Shown piece by piece: positions 22,401 to 31,987 of a DNA stretch of 62,000 nucleotides. The stretch is from assembly GCA_009746045.1 (NCBI GenBank), contig RPFO01000065.1, positions 2,775,911 to 2,837,910 of the forward strand. Direction: 5' to 3'. The notes below the pieces were generated by a model. That model saw nothing but the letters and a program-made list of their open reading frames with translations. It made no database searches and was not told the origin of the DNA. Source of the stretch: Mesostigma viride (Eukaryota; Streptophyta; Mesostigmatophyceae; Mesostigmatales; Mesostigmataceae). Position numbers and translations under genes: made by a program. Numbering within the stretch: the first letter of the stretch is position 1; every line of letters starts with the position of its first letter.

Positions 22401-25234
22401 CCGGCCTGAAGATGTCCACGCGCCTAGTCCACCCTCCCGACGAGATCCTCAAGGACCCGTACGGCGCGACAAACCCCCCACTGTACCAGACGGCCACGTT
22501 TGCCCAGCCAAGTGCGACCGAGTTTGGTGACTACGACTACACGCGCAGCGGCAACCCGACGCGGGCGATATTGGAGGTGCAGATGGCGCAGCTGGATGGC
22601 GGTGTGCGCGGGTTCGCATACGCGTCCGGCATGGTGAGCGCAGGGGGGGGGGGGGGCTAAGCGAGAGCTTGCAAGGGGGCAGGCTTGGTGCTTGGGTGCT
22701 GGCACACCGTGCGCACCGGCAGACGCATGCAGGTATAGCTGCACGCGGCATTGGTGGCATGGCCTAAAGCGCAGCCGCTTGCGGTTCTCGTTATCCACAC
22801 AGCAGCGCTGTTTCTCACCAAGGGCCACGCATGTTCCTCGGTGCCCGCTCCATGGATTCTCTGTATCACCCGTGATGCTACTATAGCTCGTGATGCTACT
22901 GTAGCTCGTGATGCTACTATTGCCCATGATGCTACAAAAGCTCGTGATGCTACTATAGCTCGTGATGCTACTAGCACCCGTGATGCTACTATAGCCCGTG
23001 ATGCTACTATGGCCTATGATGCTGCTGTTGTCCATGATGCTGCTGTTGTCCATGATGATACTAATGCCCATGATGGTAATGATGCTTACTCCTACGCGGT
23101 TCAGGCAACCGTTTTCGGTTCACCATTCAAGATCCACAGATTCCCCTCCGCGCACCGTCTGCGTTCCAGCGGGGCCCTAGCTGGGAAAGGGGAGGTTTTC
23201 TCCCTTTGTCATGTAGTGGAGGGTATCGGCAGGGCTGCTAGCGCAGGGTGGTTGCGGTTGCTTGCTATGCTCTCTCTGTCGGTGCGATCTCAAGCGTCAG
23301 GCCATGGATCGTGCTGTCTCCGTCGCATGAGGAGGGTGGCGGCCGGCTGGCCTGGCCTTGTGCCCGCTGCTGGCTTGGTTGGGGTCATGCCCAGTTGGCG
23401 GGTCGGGGTTCTGTGCGCTGCTGCCAGACTTGTGGACCAGGTGAGGCATGACATGTTAGAGGAACAGGGTGTCATGCTGTTCTGGAATATGCCACGAGCC
23501 ATGCATCGCGGCGATGGTGCCCTGTGTTGTGCCTCCCGCAGCGCTGATGATTGCACTCATGATCACCTTGGAACGCTTCCCTTGTAATCTCTGCTCACCT
23601 ACGCACTCACCGGCTACTCCGTGCGTGTGTTGGCTGGCATCGCCCCAACCCGCAGGCGGCACTGACGGCCGTCACCCGCCTTGTAAAGTCAGGGCAGACC
23701 ATCCTCGCGGGCGATGACATCTACGGCGGCACATCGCGCCTGCTGATGCGCATATTGCCCAAGCAGGGCATCCAAGTGGTCAACACGGACATGAGTGACA
23801 CGGGGGCCGCGCTGCGCTGCCTGCGCGAGCTCAAGGACGTGCGGCTGGTGATTTTGGAGAGCCCCACCAACCCGCGGCTGCAGATCACCGACATCGCAGC
23901 CATCACCAAGGCCGCACATGAGGTGAGGGGGTGTGGGGGGGGGGGGGGCGCCTCTGGCGGGTGTTTTTTTTGGTGGGCTAACCCAGTGGGATGGGGGAGG
24001 GGTGAGATGCACCATCATCATGTCTACGTTAGACACAATGTGCGTGCGGATCATGCACACGGTGGGCACAAGGTGAGCATGTTGGCCTGCCCCCACATTC
24101 TTTCCGAGAAACGCCTGCCTGGGCATGGCACAGTTTGTGCGGTGGTGTAGTCGCCGCCAAATGAAACTCTACCCTCATCAGGCACATTACTCTTCAATGC
24201 ACAGTCAGGTTCACAGCTGGCAACATAGGGTAAGGGAGCCTTGACTCTTCAAGAGCGCTATATTGGGTTGACTTCTCAAAAGTCCAGTTTCTGTTGTTGT
24301 CATATCGTGATGGTGCAAGCGCATGGATAGTCCGCAGCTAATGCTGTTTGCTGCCTGTTTGCCGACCATGGACCCCCATCATGCACCCACTGCCCTCCCC
24401 TCCCCCTGTCTGCGTGCCTTGTGCCAGGTGGGCGCGCTGGTGGTGGTGGACAACTCAGTGATGGCACCCGTCTTCCAACAGCCGCTCGCGCTAGGGGCCG
24501 ACATTGTGATGACGTCATCCACCAAGTTCATCTCGGGCCAGAGCGACCACACAGGCGGCATCCTGACAGTGCGTGACCCTGCACTCGCGGACGAGCTGTA
24601 CCTGCACCAGAATGCCGAGGGTTCACACCTGGGACCGTTTGACTGCTGGCTGGCGCTGCGTGGCATCAAGACCATGGCGCTGCGCATGGAGAAGCAGCAG
24701 GCCAACGCGCAGAAGATGGCCGAGTGGCTGGCGGCGCACCCACTGGTCAAGCGCGTCAACTACCCGGGCCTGCCATCCCACCCTGGCTACGCGCTGCACC
24801 AACGGCAAGCCACCGGCGCGGGGTCTATCCTTTCCTTCACGACCGACAACTTGGAGCTGTCCAAGCATGTGGTGGAGAACACGCAGCTGTTCAAGATCAC
24901 TGTGTCGTTCGGCAACGTGACCTCCCTCATCTCGCTCCCCTGCTTCATGTCGCACGCGTCCATCCCCGCCGAGGTGCGCAAGGCGCGCGGGCTACCCGAC
25001 GACCTCGTTCGCATCAGCGTGGGCATCGAGGACGCGGAAGACTTGCTGGCCGACCTGGACGCCGCCTTCAACGGCTGGGCGGCGGCCGAGGGGGTGGACA
25101 TTGCCGCGTTGCGCCAGGCAAAGGGCAGCCTGAATGGGCGCATTGCAGACTTGTCTAACGCACCAAGAGACCAGTTGCTGGCGCGATTGGCAGCTTTGGA
25201 AGACTTTTACGAGGCACATGGGAAAGTCCGCTAA
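16459..25234 (+). CDS. Ldh2-family oxidoreductase fused to cystathionine beta-lyase
   Basis: Nine exons give 884 residues: 16459-16860, 17932-18188, 18721-18908, 19767-19865, 20310-20458, 20865-21050, 22334-22633, 23656-23922 and 24428-25234, all GT-AG, phases 0,2,1,1,0,0,0,0. Residues 1 to about 95 look like a plastid transit peptide (R/S-rich). Residues about 100-447 are an NAD(P)-dependent Ldh2-type dehydrogenase (LRGNNQG, FGTNPIAFGIP, DMATSAYT, SYKGSNLSLMVEIL, LPGE). It has RGNNQG where many relatives have SHG. Residues about 455-830 are a PLP-dependent cystathionine beta-lyase (YDYTRSGNPTR 494-504, ESPTNP, DNSVMAPVF, PLP lysine 649 in SSTKFISGQSD). That enzyme cleaves cystathionine to homocysteine, pyruvate and ammonia in methionine synthesis. 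A 54-residue tail follows. Exon 7 carries both the end of the first domain and the start of the second. The substrate of the first domain is unknown. Confidence 0.9.
19162..19458 (+). repeat. Intronic 33-bp minisatellite resembling 3' splice sites
   Basis: Nine tandem 33-bp units (AATGATTCTTCT, then TCTCCTGTTACAG, then CCAACCCC) lie in intron 3 of the fusion gene (18909-19766). Each has a T/C-rich tract ending in ACAG. The unit is a multiple of three and open in one frame as an NDSSSPVTANP repeat, but joining it would break the dehydrogenase domain. Confidence 0.9.
21065..21515 (-). mobile_element. 5'-truncated family A insertion (A4) in intron 6 of the fusion gene
   Basis: Inverted relative to the gene: an AATT-type tail at 21063-21083, the hairpin ACTCCGTTGGGAGT at about 21092-21105, then about 410 bp of family A 3' UTR ending just past the former ORF end (CCCCTAAGCTGGGGCG). 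It contains no ORF1 sequence. A possible short duplication (GCTAT) flanks it, but I do not rely on it. Confidence 0.75.
22866..23080 (+). repeat. Imperfect 18-bp tandem repeat in intron 7 of the fusion gene
   Basis: About twelve units of the pattern GTGATGCTACTATAGCTC, increasingly degenerate to the right (GATGCTGCTGTTGTCCAT). The 18-bp period keeps one frame open, but no domain is encoded and it lies between the donor at 22634 and the acceptor at 23655. Confidence 0.8.
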
Positions 25235-25611
25235 ACTGTTGTAATTTGACCTCGGTAGCTGTTCTCAACGAGCCAGCTGTGTTTATATTATATAACAATT
25301 GGAATGGCGAAAATTTATGCGCATGAGTGCCGTGGGGCTAGCTACTGGCAAGCATGATGCACATGGGTCATGAATGCTGCATTTGGTCACGCGAGTTTTC
25401 TGCACATGTGTGCCGGCCTGTCAACAATTATGCTACCTGGGTGATGTTTATCATGCATGTGCTGTGATAGGTCTCTAATTCGGACAACCTAGCTATGGAG
25501 GCAATGCAGGGTTTGGAGCTAGGGTACACCCTATACAGGTATTCCAGTACAGTTCGTGTAAGGATCGATCGAGCTGCAATCAATGTAACGTTATATAAAC
25601 AACACGTGTGA
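25235..25611. other. 3' flank of the fusion gene
   Basis: No gene seen. TGTAA, the polyadenylation signal used by Chlamydomonas-type green algae, lies just after the stop at about 25240. The rest is A/T-richer spacer up to the family A 5' leader sequence at 25612. Confidence 0.4.
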
Positions 25612-26416
25612 TAGCCATGGCTGACGGCGGAGCTCATAACCCTGGTCCCGCCCTAGGTGCTGGAATACATAGTACAAGTTAATCACAAAAGCTGATCAAT
25701 TCATTGGGCACCCGCCTACTACAGGCACTATACCAGCTGAGGCCTAGCATTTTTAGTCATGTACATGTGTGCCTATATATGCTGAGCCACACTCCAGATG
25801 ATGCCTAGCTTTATTTCATTATGCAGTGCCCATGCAGGGAGTCACTCTATGCTGAGAAGCCATGCCCTAGCTCTTGTCTAGCTGTGCTGATCTTCCCCCC
25901 CATGACAGGCTCCCCCTTAGCTGGGCATAGCTTGATAGATCATGGAGCTGCAGGTGTACGTCCTGGGGCACCTAGAGCAAGGGTCGTTTACATTCCCACC
26001 CTTGCAGGAAGTAGCTTAGAATGTATTATAGGCTCATATCAAGGAGACAACCAGCGCAGGCCAGAAATCGGGAGAATCCAGACCATGGTAGCTCGAGCCT
26101 GCCGTTATCTTGTCCGCGTGTTCGAGTCGTTCAGGATGATGAAGATGAATGGTGATGGAAATGTGTATCCTTGTGCATTGAAATAATGGCTGGCTGACGT
26201 GCATGTAGAGCGACTAGACGGACCTAGACGGTGGGGGCGGAAACAGCATGCTTGATCAGGGCGTGTGTTTCGAGCCTAACTGGCCGGGAGTGTCTAGTTG
26301 TGAGCACCATTGCTGCGATCGCTCTCCCACCATTTACGGGGAAATACCCGCAAATGGAAAACCACTGAAAAGGTCTAGCTAGTCAGTCATCACGTTAGCC
26401 ATGCCATGATTCCAAT

Positions 26417-27100
26417 TTTTCAGCCACTGAGGGCCATTCACACCACACGCTAACCGTTATCGTGGGATATGCACCACATGCGGGTCGAGCTCAGGCGGAA
26501 CGTCAGGCCTTCTTCGACGCTCTCAAGGAGGAGGAGGCCAACATCCCAGCTCGGCACTTCCTGGTTATGCTGCTTGACGCCAACGCCACGCTGCCAGTTG
26601 GCACTGGGGGCGCTCAGTATTCCCCACCCAACACGACAGCCAACGGTAACACGCCTTTATTTGCGAATCTGCTGGCAGAATCTGCGCTGGTTGCATGCAA
26701 TGCTTCTTTCGCACGCCCCGCTGAGCAGCTGGCCACCTTTTTTGGGCCGTCGGATCGGGTGGTGTGCCTTGATTATGTCTGCGTACGTCGGGCTCAGCGC
26801 CCCTCAGTTGTCGATGCTCGCGTCCTGCAAGATTCTGTCAGCACAGTGGAATCTGATCATCGTCTCGTGCTCGCTCGCATCAGATTGCGGTTTCCTGGGG
26901 TGAAACCGTCGCGACAGCTGGCACCTCAGCCAGATCTGAAAGTGCTCCGGATTGTGCTGAAGGATCGATGCCGACAAGATGTCAGCAGCAGAGCAGGCCG
27001 CTATCGGTCGCACAGGGATGATTTCCTGGCCGTATTCGACGCCGGGGGCAGCCGACAGCAGTTACACGCCATTCCGCCGCCGGGCCGGATATTTCAGTGA
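26417..27100 (+). pseudogene. AP-endonuclease domain of family B LINE, truncated
   Basis: The open frame runs from the truncation point (TLTVIVGYAPHAG) to the stop at 27100. Visible APE-type motifs are VIVGYAPH, a LLDANA motif at the usual GDFN position, LDYVCV, and ESDHRLV, the catalytic SDH near the C-terminus. The N-terminal half of the endonuclease is missing, so this copy could not nick target DNA itself. The frame is lost around 26950-27100 before the reverse-transcriptase ORF. Confidence 0.8.
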
Positions 27101-27309
27101 TCCTCCGTGGTGTCGCCGCCAAGTATCGCCTGGCTGCCCGCACCCTCCCCACCTTGCCTCCGCGTCGGCAGCTTGCTGTCAGTCCACCGTCACGCACCGA
27201 CAGTGGTCGCCGCCAGGCAGATGCTCCGCCGCAACAGAGATCCAATCGCCAAATTAACCTGGGCTGCAAGCAGCTCTGAGGGCCGCCTACGAGCAGGCTG
27301 AGAAGGCAG

Positions 27310-29154
27310 ATGCTCAGGCAGCTCAGCAGATGGTCAAGGACCTGCGCAGCTGCCAGCAGAAGCACGACGGCAAGGGGGCCTGGTTCTGGTACAAGCCGCC
27401 TCGGGCACCCGGACGGTCTCGGCCGGCCCCACCGCCACGACGTCCCTGGCGCCCCAGCCAAGCGGCTTCGTACCTGGGCCACGGCCACGGCCGAGGTCGT
27501 GGGGACAGCTGCGCCGCCCCCACCCCTGCTCCCAGCCGCCGCCGCCCGCCCGGCCGCCCTGGCCGGCCCCGCTGGGCCCCCTGCCCCGCCTAGGTCAGCG
27601 GCGGACTACCTAGTCCCCCCGCTGGTCGGCCCACTTGGCGACCCGTCTGACATGCCTCCTTTCACCTCTCGCGAGGTCACGGAGGCGGTCCAGCGCCTGC
27701 GTTATGACGCAGCCACCGGCTCTGACGAGATTCCGGCCGCAGTTGTAAAACTTGCAGCCGAATTCGAGGACACAGGTGTTATGCTGCTCTTCCGGGACAT
27801 CTGCAACCGCCTTCTGCTGTCGTCGCAACCACCTCCAGCGGCCTGGCAACACAGTTTTCGCACGATGCTGTACAAGAACAAGGGGTCGCCTGCCGACCCC
27901 GGCAACTACAGAGGGGTGTGCATTCAAAGTGCCCCCCTCAAGCTTCTTATGCGGCTCATCCTGAACCGCCTGCGCACGGCCCTGGACGGTCACCTCAGCG
28001 AGACTCAGCACGGCTTCCGTTCAGGTCGCAACACAGTACAGGCGCTCTTCGCTACTCGCCGACTGGTGGAGGAACTGCAACGCCTTCAGCCTGGTGAGTC
28101 CCCTTTGCACCTTGTGCTGGTGGACTTCATCAAAGCCTTCGATTCGGTTTTCTGGCCTGCGCTTTGGGACATCCTCGAGTTGTTCCGGATCCCCCGCCCC
28201 CTGATTGCTGTCATCCGCAACCTGTATGAAGGGTCCACCACTTCGGTGCGCACTTCTTACGGGACCACGCCCCCATGCCCTTTACAGAAGGGTGTGTGGC
28301 AGGGCTGCGTGCTGTCGCCCTACCTGTTCATTATTGTTGTCGAATACGTAATGATTCAGGCGCGCAAGCGATTTGCCCGCATCGTGGGCAGGGAACCAGG
28401 AGTGCAGGTTGCTAACAAATTCTGGCATGGCGGTGCGGACACGGAGATTCGGCTAGCAGACATCATTTACGCAGACGACACCACCCTCTTCGAGGACACT
28501 GAGCACGTGCAGACATGGCTTGACTGCCTGGCTCTCGAGGCCCGTGCAGTGGGGCTTGAGGTCAGCAAGAAGACAGAGGCCCTGGCGGTTGGGCTCACCA
28601 ACTCAGCGCCGCCCCTCTATCTCCTAGACGGCTCTCGAGTCCTGTATCGGGACCGCGTTAAGCTGCTGGGCAGCCTGCTCCCCAGCTGCGAGGTTGATGT
28701 GGACCATCGCATCTCCCTCGCCTGGCACGCTTTACGCCAGTACCGGGCCCTGTGGCGCAAGCCCCTGGGCAAGATCGAGAAACAGGACCTGTTCAAGGTC
28801 CTCGTCCTTCCTGTTCTCACGTATGGCGCCGAGACGTGGACCCTCACCGCCGACCTGGCCCGCAAGCTGGACGGCGCGGTCACCAGCATGCTGCGTTCCA
28901 TTTTCAGAGTAGGATATGCTGCTCATGTCCGCAATGAGGACCTGTACCAGGGCATGCCCTATATCACCAGCACCATTAAGCAACGCCGCCTGCAGCTAGT
29001 AGGGCACCTAGCTCGCACCAACCAGGTAGACACCTCACGTGGCCCCCCCGCAGGACTGCGACCAGCCCAGCCTGGCCGGCACCTCCTGACGTGGGCTGGG
29101 CCCAGTGATGTTAGACGCCGCAAGGCCCGCACCTTCAAGGAACAGCTAGTCTAG
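27310..29154 (+). CDS. Non-LTR reverse transcriptase of family B
   Basis: A 614-residue open frame, with conserved sequence from about 27600. Motifs in order: KNKGSPADPGNYRG (fingers), GFRSGRNT, FIKAFDSV (block with the first catalytic Asp), PLQKGVWQGCVLSP, IIYADDTTLFED (catalytic YADD), LGSLLPS, and the C-terminal TYGAETWTLT, then RRLQLVGHLART typical of RTE/CR1-like LINEs. It copies element RNA into DNA at the insertion site. The first ~95 residues are low-complexity Pro/Ala/Arg and probably lie in the wrong frame of a decayed linker from the endonuclease. The catalytic core is intact, so a related full-length copy may be active. Confidence 0.85.
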   Translation: MLRQLSRWSRTCAAASRSTTARGPGSGTSRLGHPDGLGRPHRHDVPGAPAKRLRTWATATAEVVGTAAPPPPLLPAAAARPAALAGPAGPPAPPRSAADYLVPPLVGPLGDPSDMPPFTSREVTEAVQRLRYDAATGSDEIPAAVVKLAAEFEDTGVMLLFRDICNRLLLSSQPPPAAWQHSFRTMLYKNKGSPADPGNYRGVCIQSAPLKLLMRLILNRLRTALDGHLSETQHGFRSGRNTVQALFATRRLVEELQRLQPGESPLHLVLVDFIKAFDSVFWPALWDILELFRIPRPLIAVIRNLYEGSTTSVRTSYGTTPPCPLQKGVWQGCVLSPYLFIIVVEYVMIQARKRFARIVGREPGVQVANKFWHGGADTEIRLADIIYADDTTLFEDTEHVQTWLDCLALEARAVGLEVSKKTEALAVGLTNSAPPLYLLDGSRVLYRDRVKLLGSLLPSCEVDVDHRISLAWHALRQYRALWRKPLGKIEKQDLFKVLVLPVLTYGAETWTLTADLARKLDGAVTSMLRSIFRVGYAAHVRNEDLYQGMPYITSTIKQRRLQLVGHLARTNQVDTSRGPPAGLRPAQPGRHLLTWAGPSDVRRRKARTFKEQLV

Positions 29155-29703
29155 GACATGGGGGGCCTAGGCCTCTCCGTGATTTGGAAGAAGATGATGG
29201 ACAAGGCCAAGTGGGCCCAGGTCATAGAGGACAACGAGCCCCCCCCAGTGGGGAAGCGCCCGCGTGTGCAATCCCGCGGGAGGCACGCCAGATAGCTCCC
29301 CCTAGGGCAGCGTGCGGCTGCCTAGATAGATGTTGTAGTTAGAATGCTGTTAGATAGATGTAGTATGTAGCCAATGTAGATAGATTATACCGGTAGGAAT
29401 GTTTGCACCCATCCATCCATCCATCGGGGTTAATGCTCCGTGACTCCCCAACGGGAGCACGAGTCTAATTAATTAATTAATTAATGATTCCAAACGTCCA
29501 TGAACTGCACACGGTGCAACTTTAGGCAAAAAGCCGGAGGACAGCACTTTCAAATGGGCGGCAGGAACCAAAAGCCCGCGTATGCCAGATCGAAAACATC
29601 GTGTTGCTGCAGCGACGCGACGATGTGGACAACAAATCCATGCAGTGCCAAGCTCCGAACGGCCGCCAAGGAGGATAGGCGCATATGCCCCCGATATTCA
29701 CAG

Positions 29704-31708
29704 CCACGAGCCACGAGCCACGAGGTAGCCATGGCTGACGGCGGAGCTCATAACTTTCACGTTTGAGCACCGAATTTAGTCGTGAATATCACAATCGCTT
29801 CGTCTTTCTAAGACGCACATGCTGATATAATTTTCCGACGCTATTACGCAATATACGATGAGCAAACGCCCATCGACGCAACGCAGCCTGACGGCTGCGC
29901 TCGGCAATGAAAATACGTCTGCAGCTCCGGCTGCAGCTTCGCCATCAGGTCCGGCAGGCGGCAGTGACACTAGTCACGCACTGGTAGTCGCCCAGCACCC
30001 TCCCGGGCTTCCTGCCTCGCCCTCAGCCTCGCCTGATCCCAAGCGCAGTCGCTCAGACGAACCTGGCTGGTCTGAGCGAGAAATTGACGTTGATCGGCTT
30101 TTTGCCACCTTCGACATCAACAGGCTTGCCTTTTTCGAAATTCATTGCTCCAAGTTACTGGAGCTCGTGTTTTACGGGTCCCACGCCTCACTGCTGGCCC
30201 TGTGCAAGCAGTTCCATTCCAGAACCCACCTTTTCCGCAACGGAGCTGACGGCCGGTTTTCCGAACGCCCAGCTGACGCCCCTACCTCGGCCAATATGGC
30301 CGGCTGGCCTCGCCCCCGCCTTCAGCTCGCAGCTCTCTTTACCATCACTCAGCGCTCGGCCTTCGACCTTTTGCAACCCTGCCCCGTTACCGAATCCACC
30401 TTCCTCCGCCACCTCCACGACGCCTTCTCACAGCACGTGTCGCCCATTGCTGCCAATGTGCGCACGCTGGCTGCTGAGCTCCCCACCATCCCCACCGCCA
30501 CCGCCGCCCTCCTCGCCTCCACCCCCCCCCCTCCGCCTCCACCGACTCCATCACCGCCCAGCTCCGCGACATCGACCAGCGTCTTAAGGATAACGCCATC
30601 GCTATCGAGGTTCTGCAGAACACCGCAGGCCTCACCGCCCAGGCGGTGAAGGACATTGCCGCCAAGCCAGCCCCGGCTGGCCTGGTCGGCGATGCTCCTC
30701 CCATCACCACCTGGGCGGACATGCTTAAGCAACACACCACCTCCACCACCTCCGCCGTCGCAGCCCAGCTCCAACGGCAGACGCTTGACCTCCGCGAGGA
30801 GGCCGAGCTCGCCAAGCGCAGCCTTAACGTCATTGTCAAGAATCTCAAGATGGAGGAAGGTGAGAATTCCGAGAAGCTTGCGCGTGCTTTTGAGAGAGAA
30901 ATCCTTGATCGCATGGGCCTTACTGGTGAGATCGATCGAGCTGGCCGCCCACCGCCTTCCCCGCGCGCGGGGTAAGGCAGGGCCGCCCCCGCTCCTTCTC
31001 ACCTTTAAGACCCCGGCGGACAAGATTTCTTTTCTCAGACGCCGCAAGCGGCTCGCGAAGACTCTCTTCACCCTTGATGACGACCTGACCCTGGCGCAGC
31101 AACAACGGCGACGGGAGCTATGGCCGATCTACCTCCAGCTCCGGCAGACCAAGGCGGGCCAGCCGGTGTACTGGAAGGGGGCGGCCATCTACGTCGGCCA
31201 CAAGCCCTGGCAGGCGACCACCCCCCCCCCCGCGGCCCCAGCGACTCCAGACGCCCCAGCTTAGGGGAATACAGCAGTAGTAGTGTAGAATAGATAGACC
31301 GTGGCCATGTACATGTACGCCTCCTAGAGGCACTATCCCAGCTAAGCCACGCGCTTTATTTAATCATGTACATGTGTGCCTATGATGAGCCACACTCCAG
31401 ATGATGCCTAGCTTTATTTAGTTATGTTGAGCCCATGCAGGGAGTCACTCTCTGCTGAGAGCCACGCTTTAGCCTTTGCATAGCTATGCTGATCTTCCCC
31501 CCCATGACAGGCTCCCCCTTCGCTGGGCATAGCTTGAAGATCATGGGGATGCACGTGCCCTGGTGCACCTAGAGCAAGGGTCCTTTACATCCCCACCCTT
31601 GCAGGAAGTAGCTTAGGATGTATGATAGGCCATATGCCCCCTCTCAAGGGCTATGTGCTACATATACTCCCAACGGAGTTATGTTACAATTCAATTCAAT
31701 TCAATTCA
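29704..31708 (+). mobile_element. Family A retroelement copy A2, full length (ORF1 only)
   Basis: Exact 8-bp duplication ATTCACAG (29696-29703 and 31709-31716). It has the leader with three CCACGAG repeats, ORF1 (29858 to about 31264), a ~390-bp 3' UTR, the hairpin ACTCCCAACGGAGT at 31664-31677, and a tail of AATTC repeats. No endonuclease or reverse transcriptase fits between leader and tail, so the ~2.0-kb family cannot be autonomous as seen here. Confidence 0.85.
29858..31264 (+). pseudogene. LINE ORF1-like protein of family A, two frameshifts
   Basis: It starts at ATG 29858 in a Ser/Pro/Ala-rich N-terminus. One frame runs to 30649, breaking in sense at the C-run near 30522-30533. A second frame, about 30560-30975, carries TAQAVKDIAAKPA, TWADMLKQHTT and the L1 ORF1-like NVIVKNLKMEEGE. 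A third runs to 31264 with LTFKTPADKISFL, DDDLTLAQQQRRRELWP and WKGAAIYVGHKP. The last block matches the general form of plant and animal L1 ORF1 C-terminal domains (nucleic-acid chaperone). Frameshifts near 30530 and 30935 may be genuine or homopolymer sequence errors. Confidence 0.7.
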
Positions 31709-31716
31709 ATTCACAG

Positions 31717-31987
31717 TCTCCTTTCGCACACAGCAAAATATGGTGTTGTTCTTAGTCAGTTACATCGTTTTTCTCGTCTTTGTTCTTATCGCGTCGATTT
31801 CATCACGACTCTTGTTGAACTCTTGCATCGTTTGTTGGTCAAAGACTATGACCGAGACATTATGCTCCGTCAAGTCCGGTGTTTTTTGCAACGTCACCCA
31901 CATTTGTTCGGTGCTGCCCCTTGGCACAAGCTCTACAAACAGGTCGTGGACGGCCGGCTGGATCGCATAGTATCTCCGCACATCTGA
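31717..31987 (+). pseudogene. Reverse-transcriptase C-terminal remnant of family C
   Basis: About 88 residues, open to the stop at 31985-31987. They contain VVLSQLHRFSRLCSYRVDF and then RQVRCFLQRHPHLFG, a pattern I associate with the region after the RT palm in Penelope-like and some non-LTR elements. The palm motifs are not present, because the copy is 5'-truncated. Assignment to Penelope-like elements is an inference from these residues only. Confidence 0.45.

Larger units (their letters stand above)
26416..29483 (+). mobile_element. Family B LINE copy B1 (endonuclease plus reverse transcriptase), 5'-truncated
   Basis: It is bounded by an exact 10-bp duplication ATGATTCCAA (26406-26415 and 29484-29493). 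The uninterrupted target is preserved in the paralogous C(+) copy near 32185. The element starts inside an AP-endonuclease frame, carries a reverse transcriptase at 27310-29154, then a 3' UTR with (CATC)4 at 29410-29424, the hairpin CTCCCCAACGGGAG at 29444-29457, and an AATT-type tail. Confidence 0.9.
26040..29674 (-). mobile_element. Family C copy inserted in A1 (minus orientation), containing B1
   Basis: It is bounded by a 12-bp target duplication with one mismatch: ATAGGCTCATAT (26028-26039) and ATAGGCGCATAT (29675-29686). Its 3' end CAAGGAGACAACC (plus strand) lies at 26040 and its truncated 5' end at 29674. Without the nested B1 it is about 570 bp of family C 3' UTR. Confidence 0.8.
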
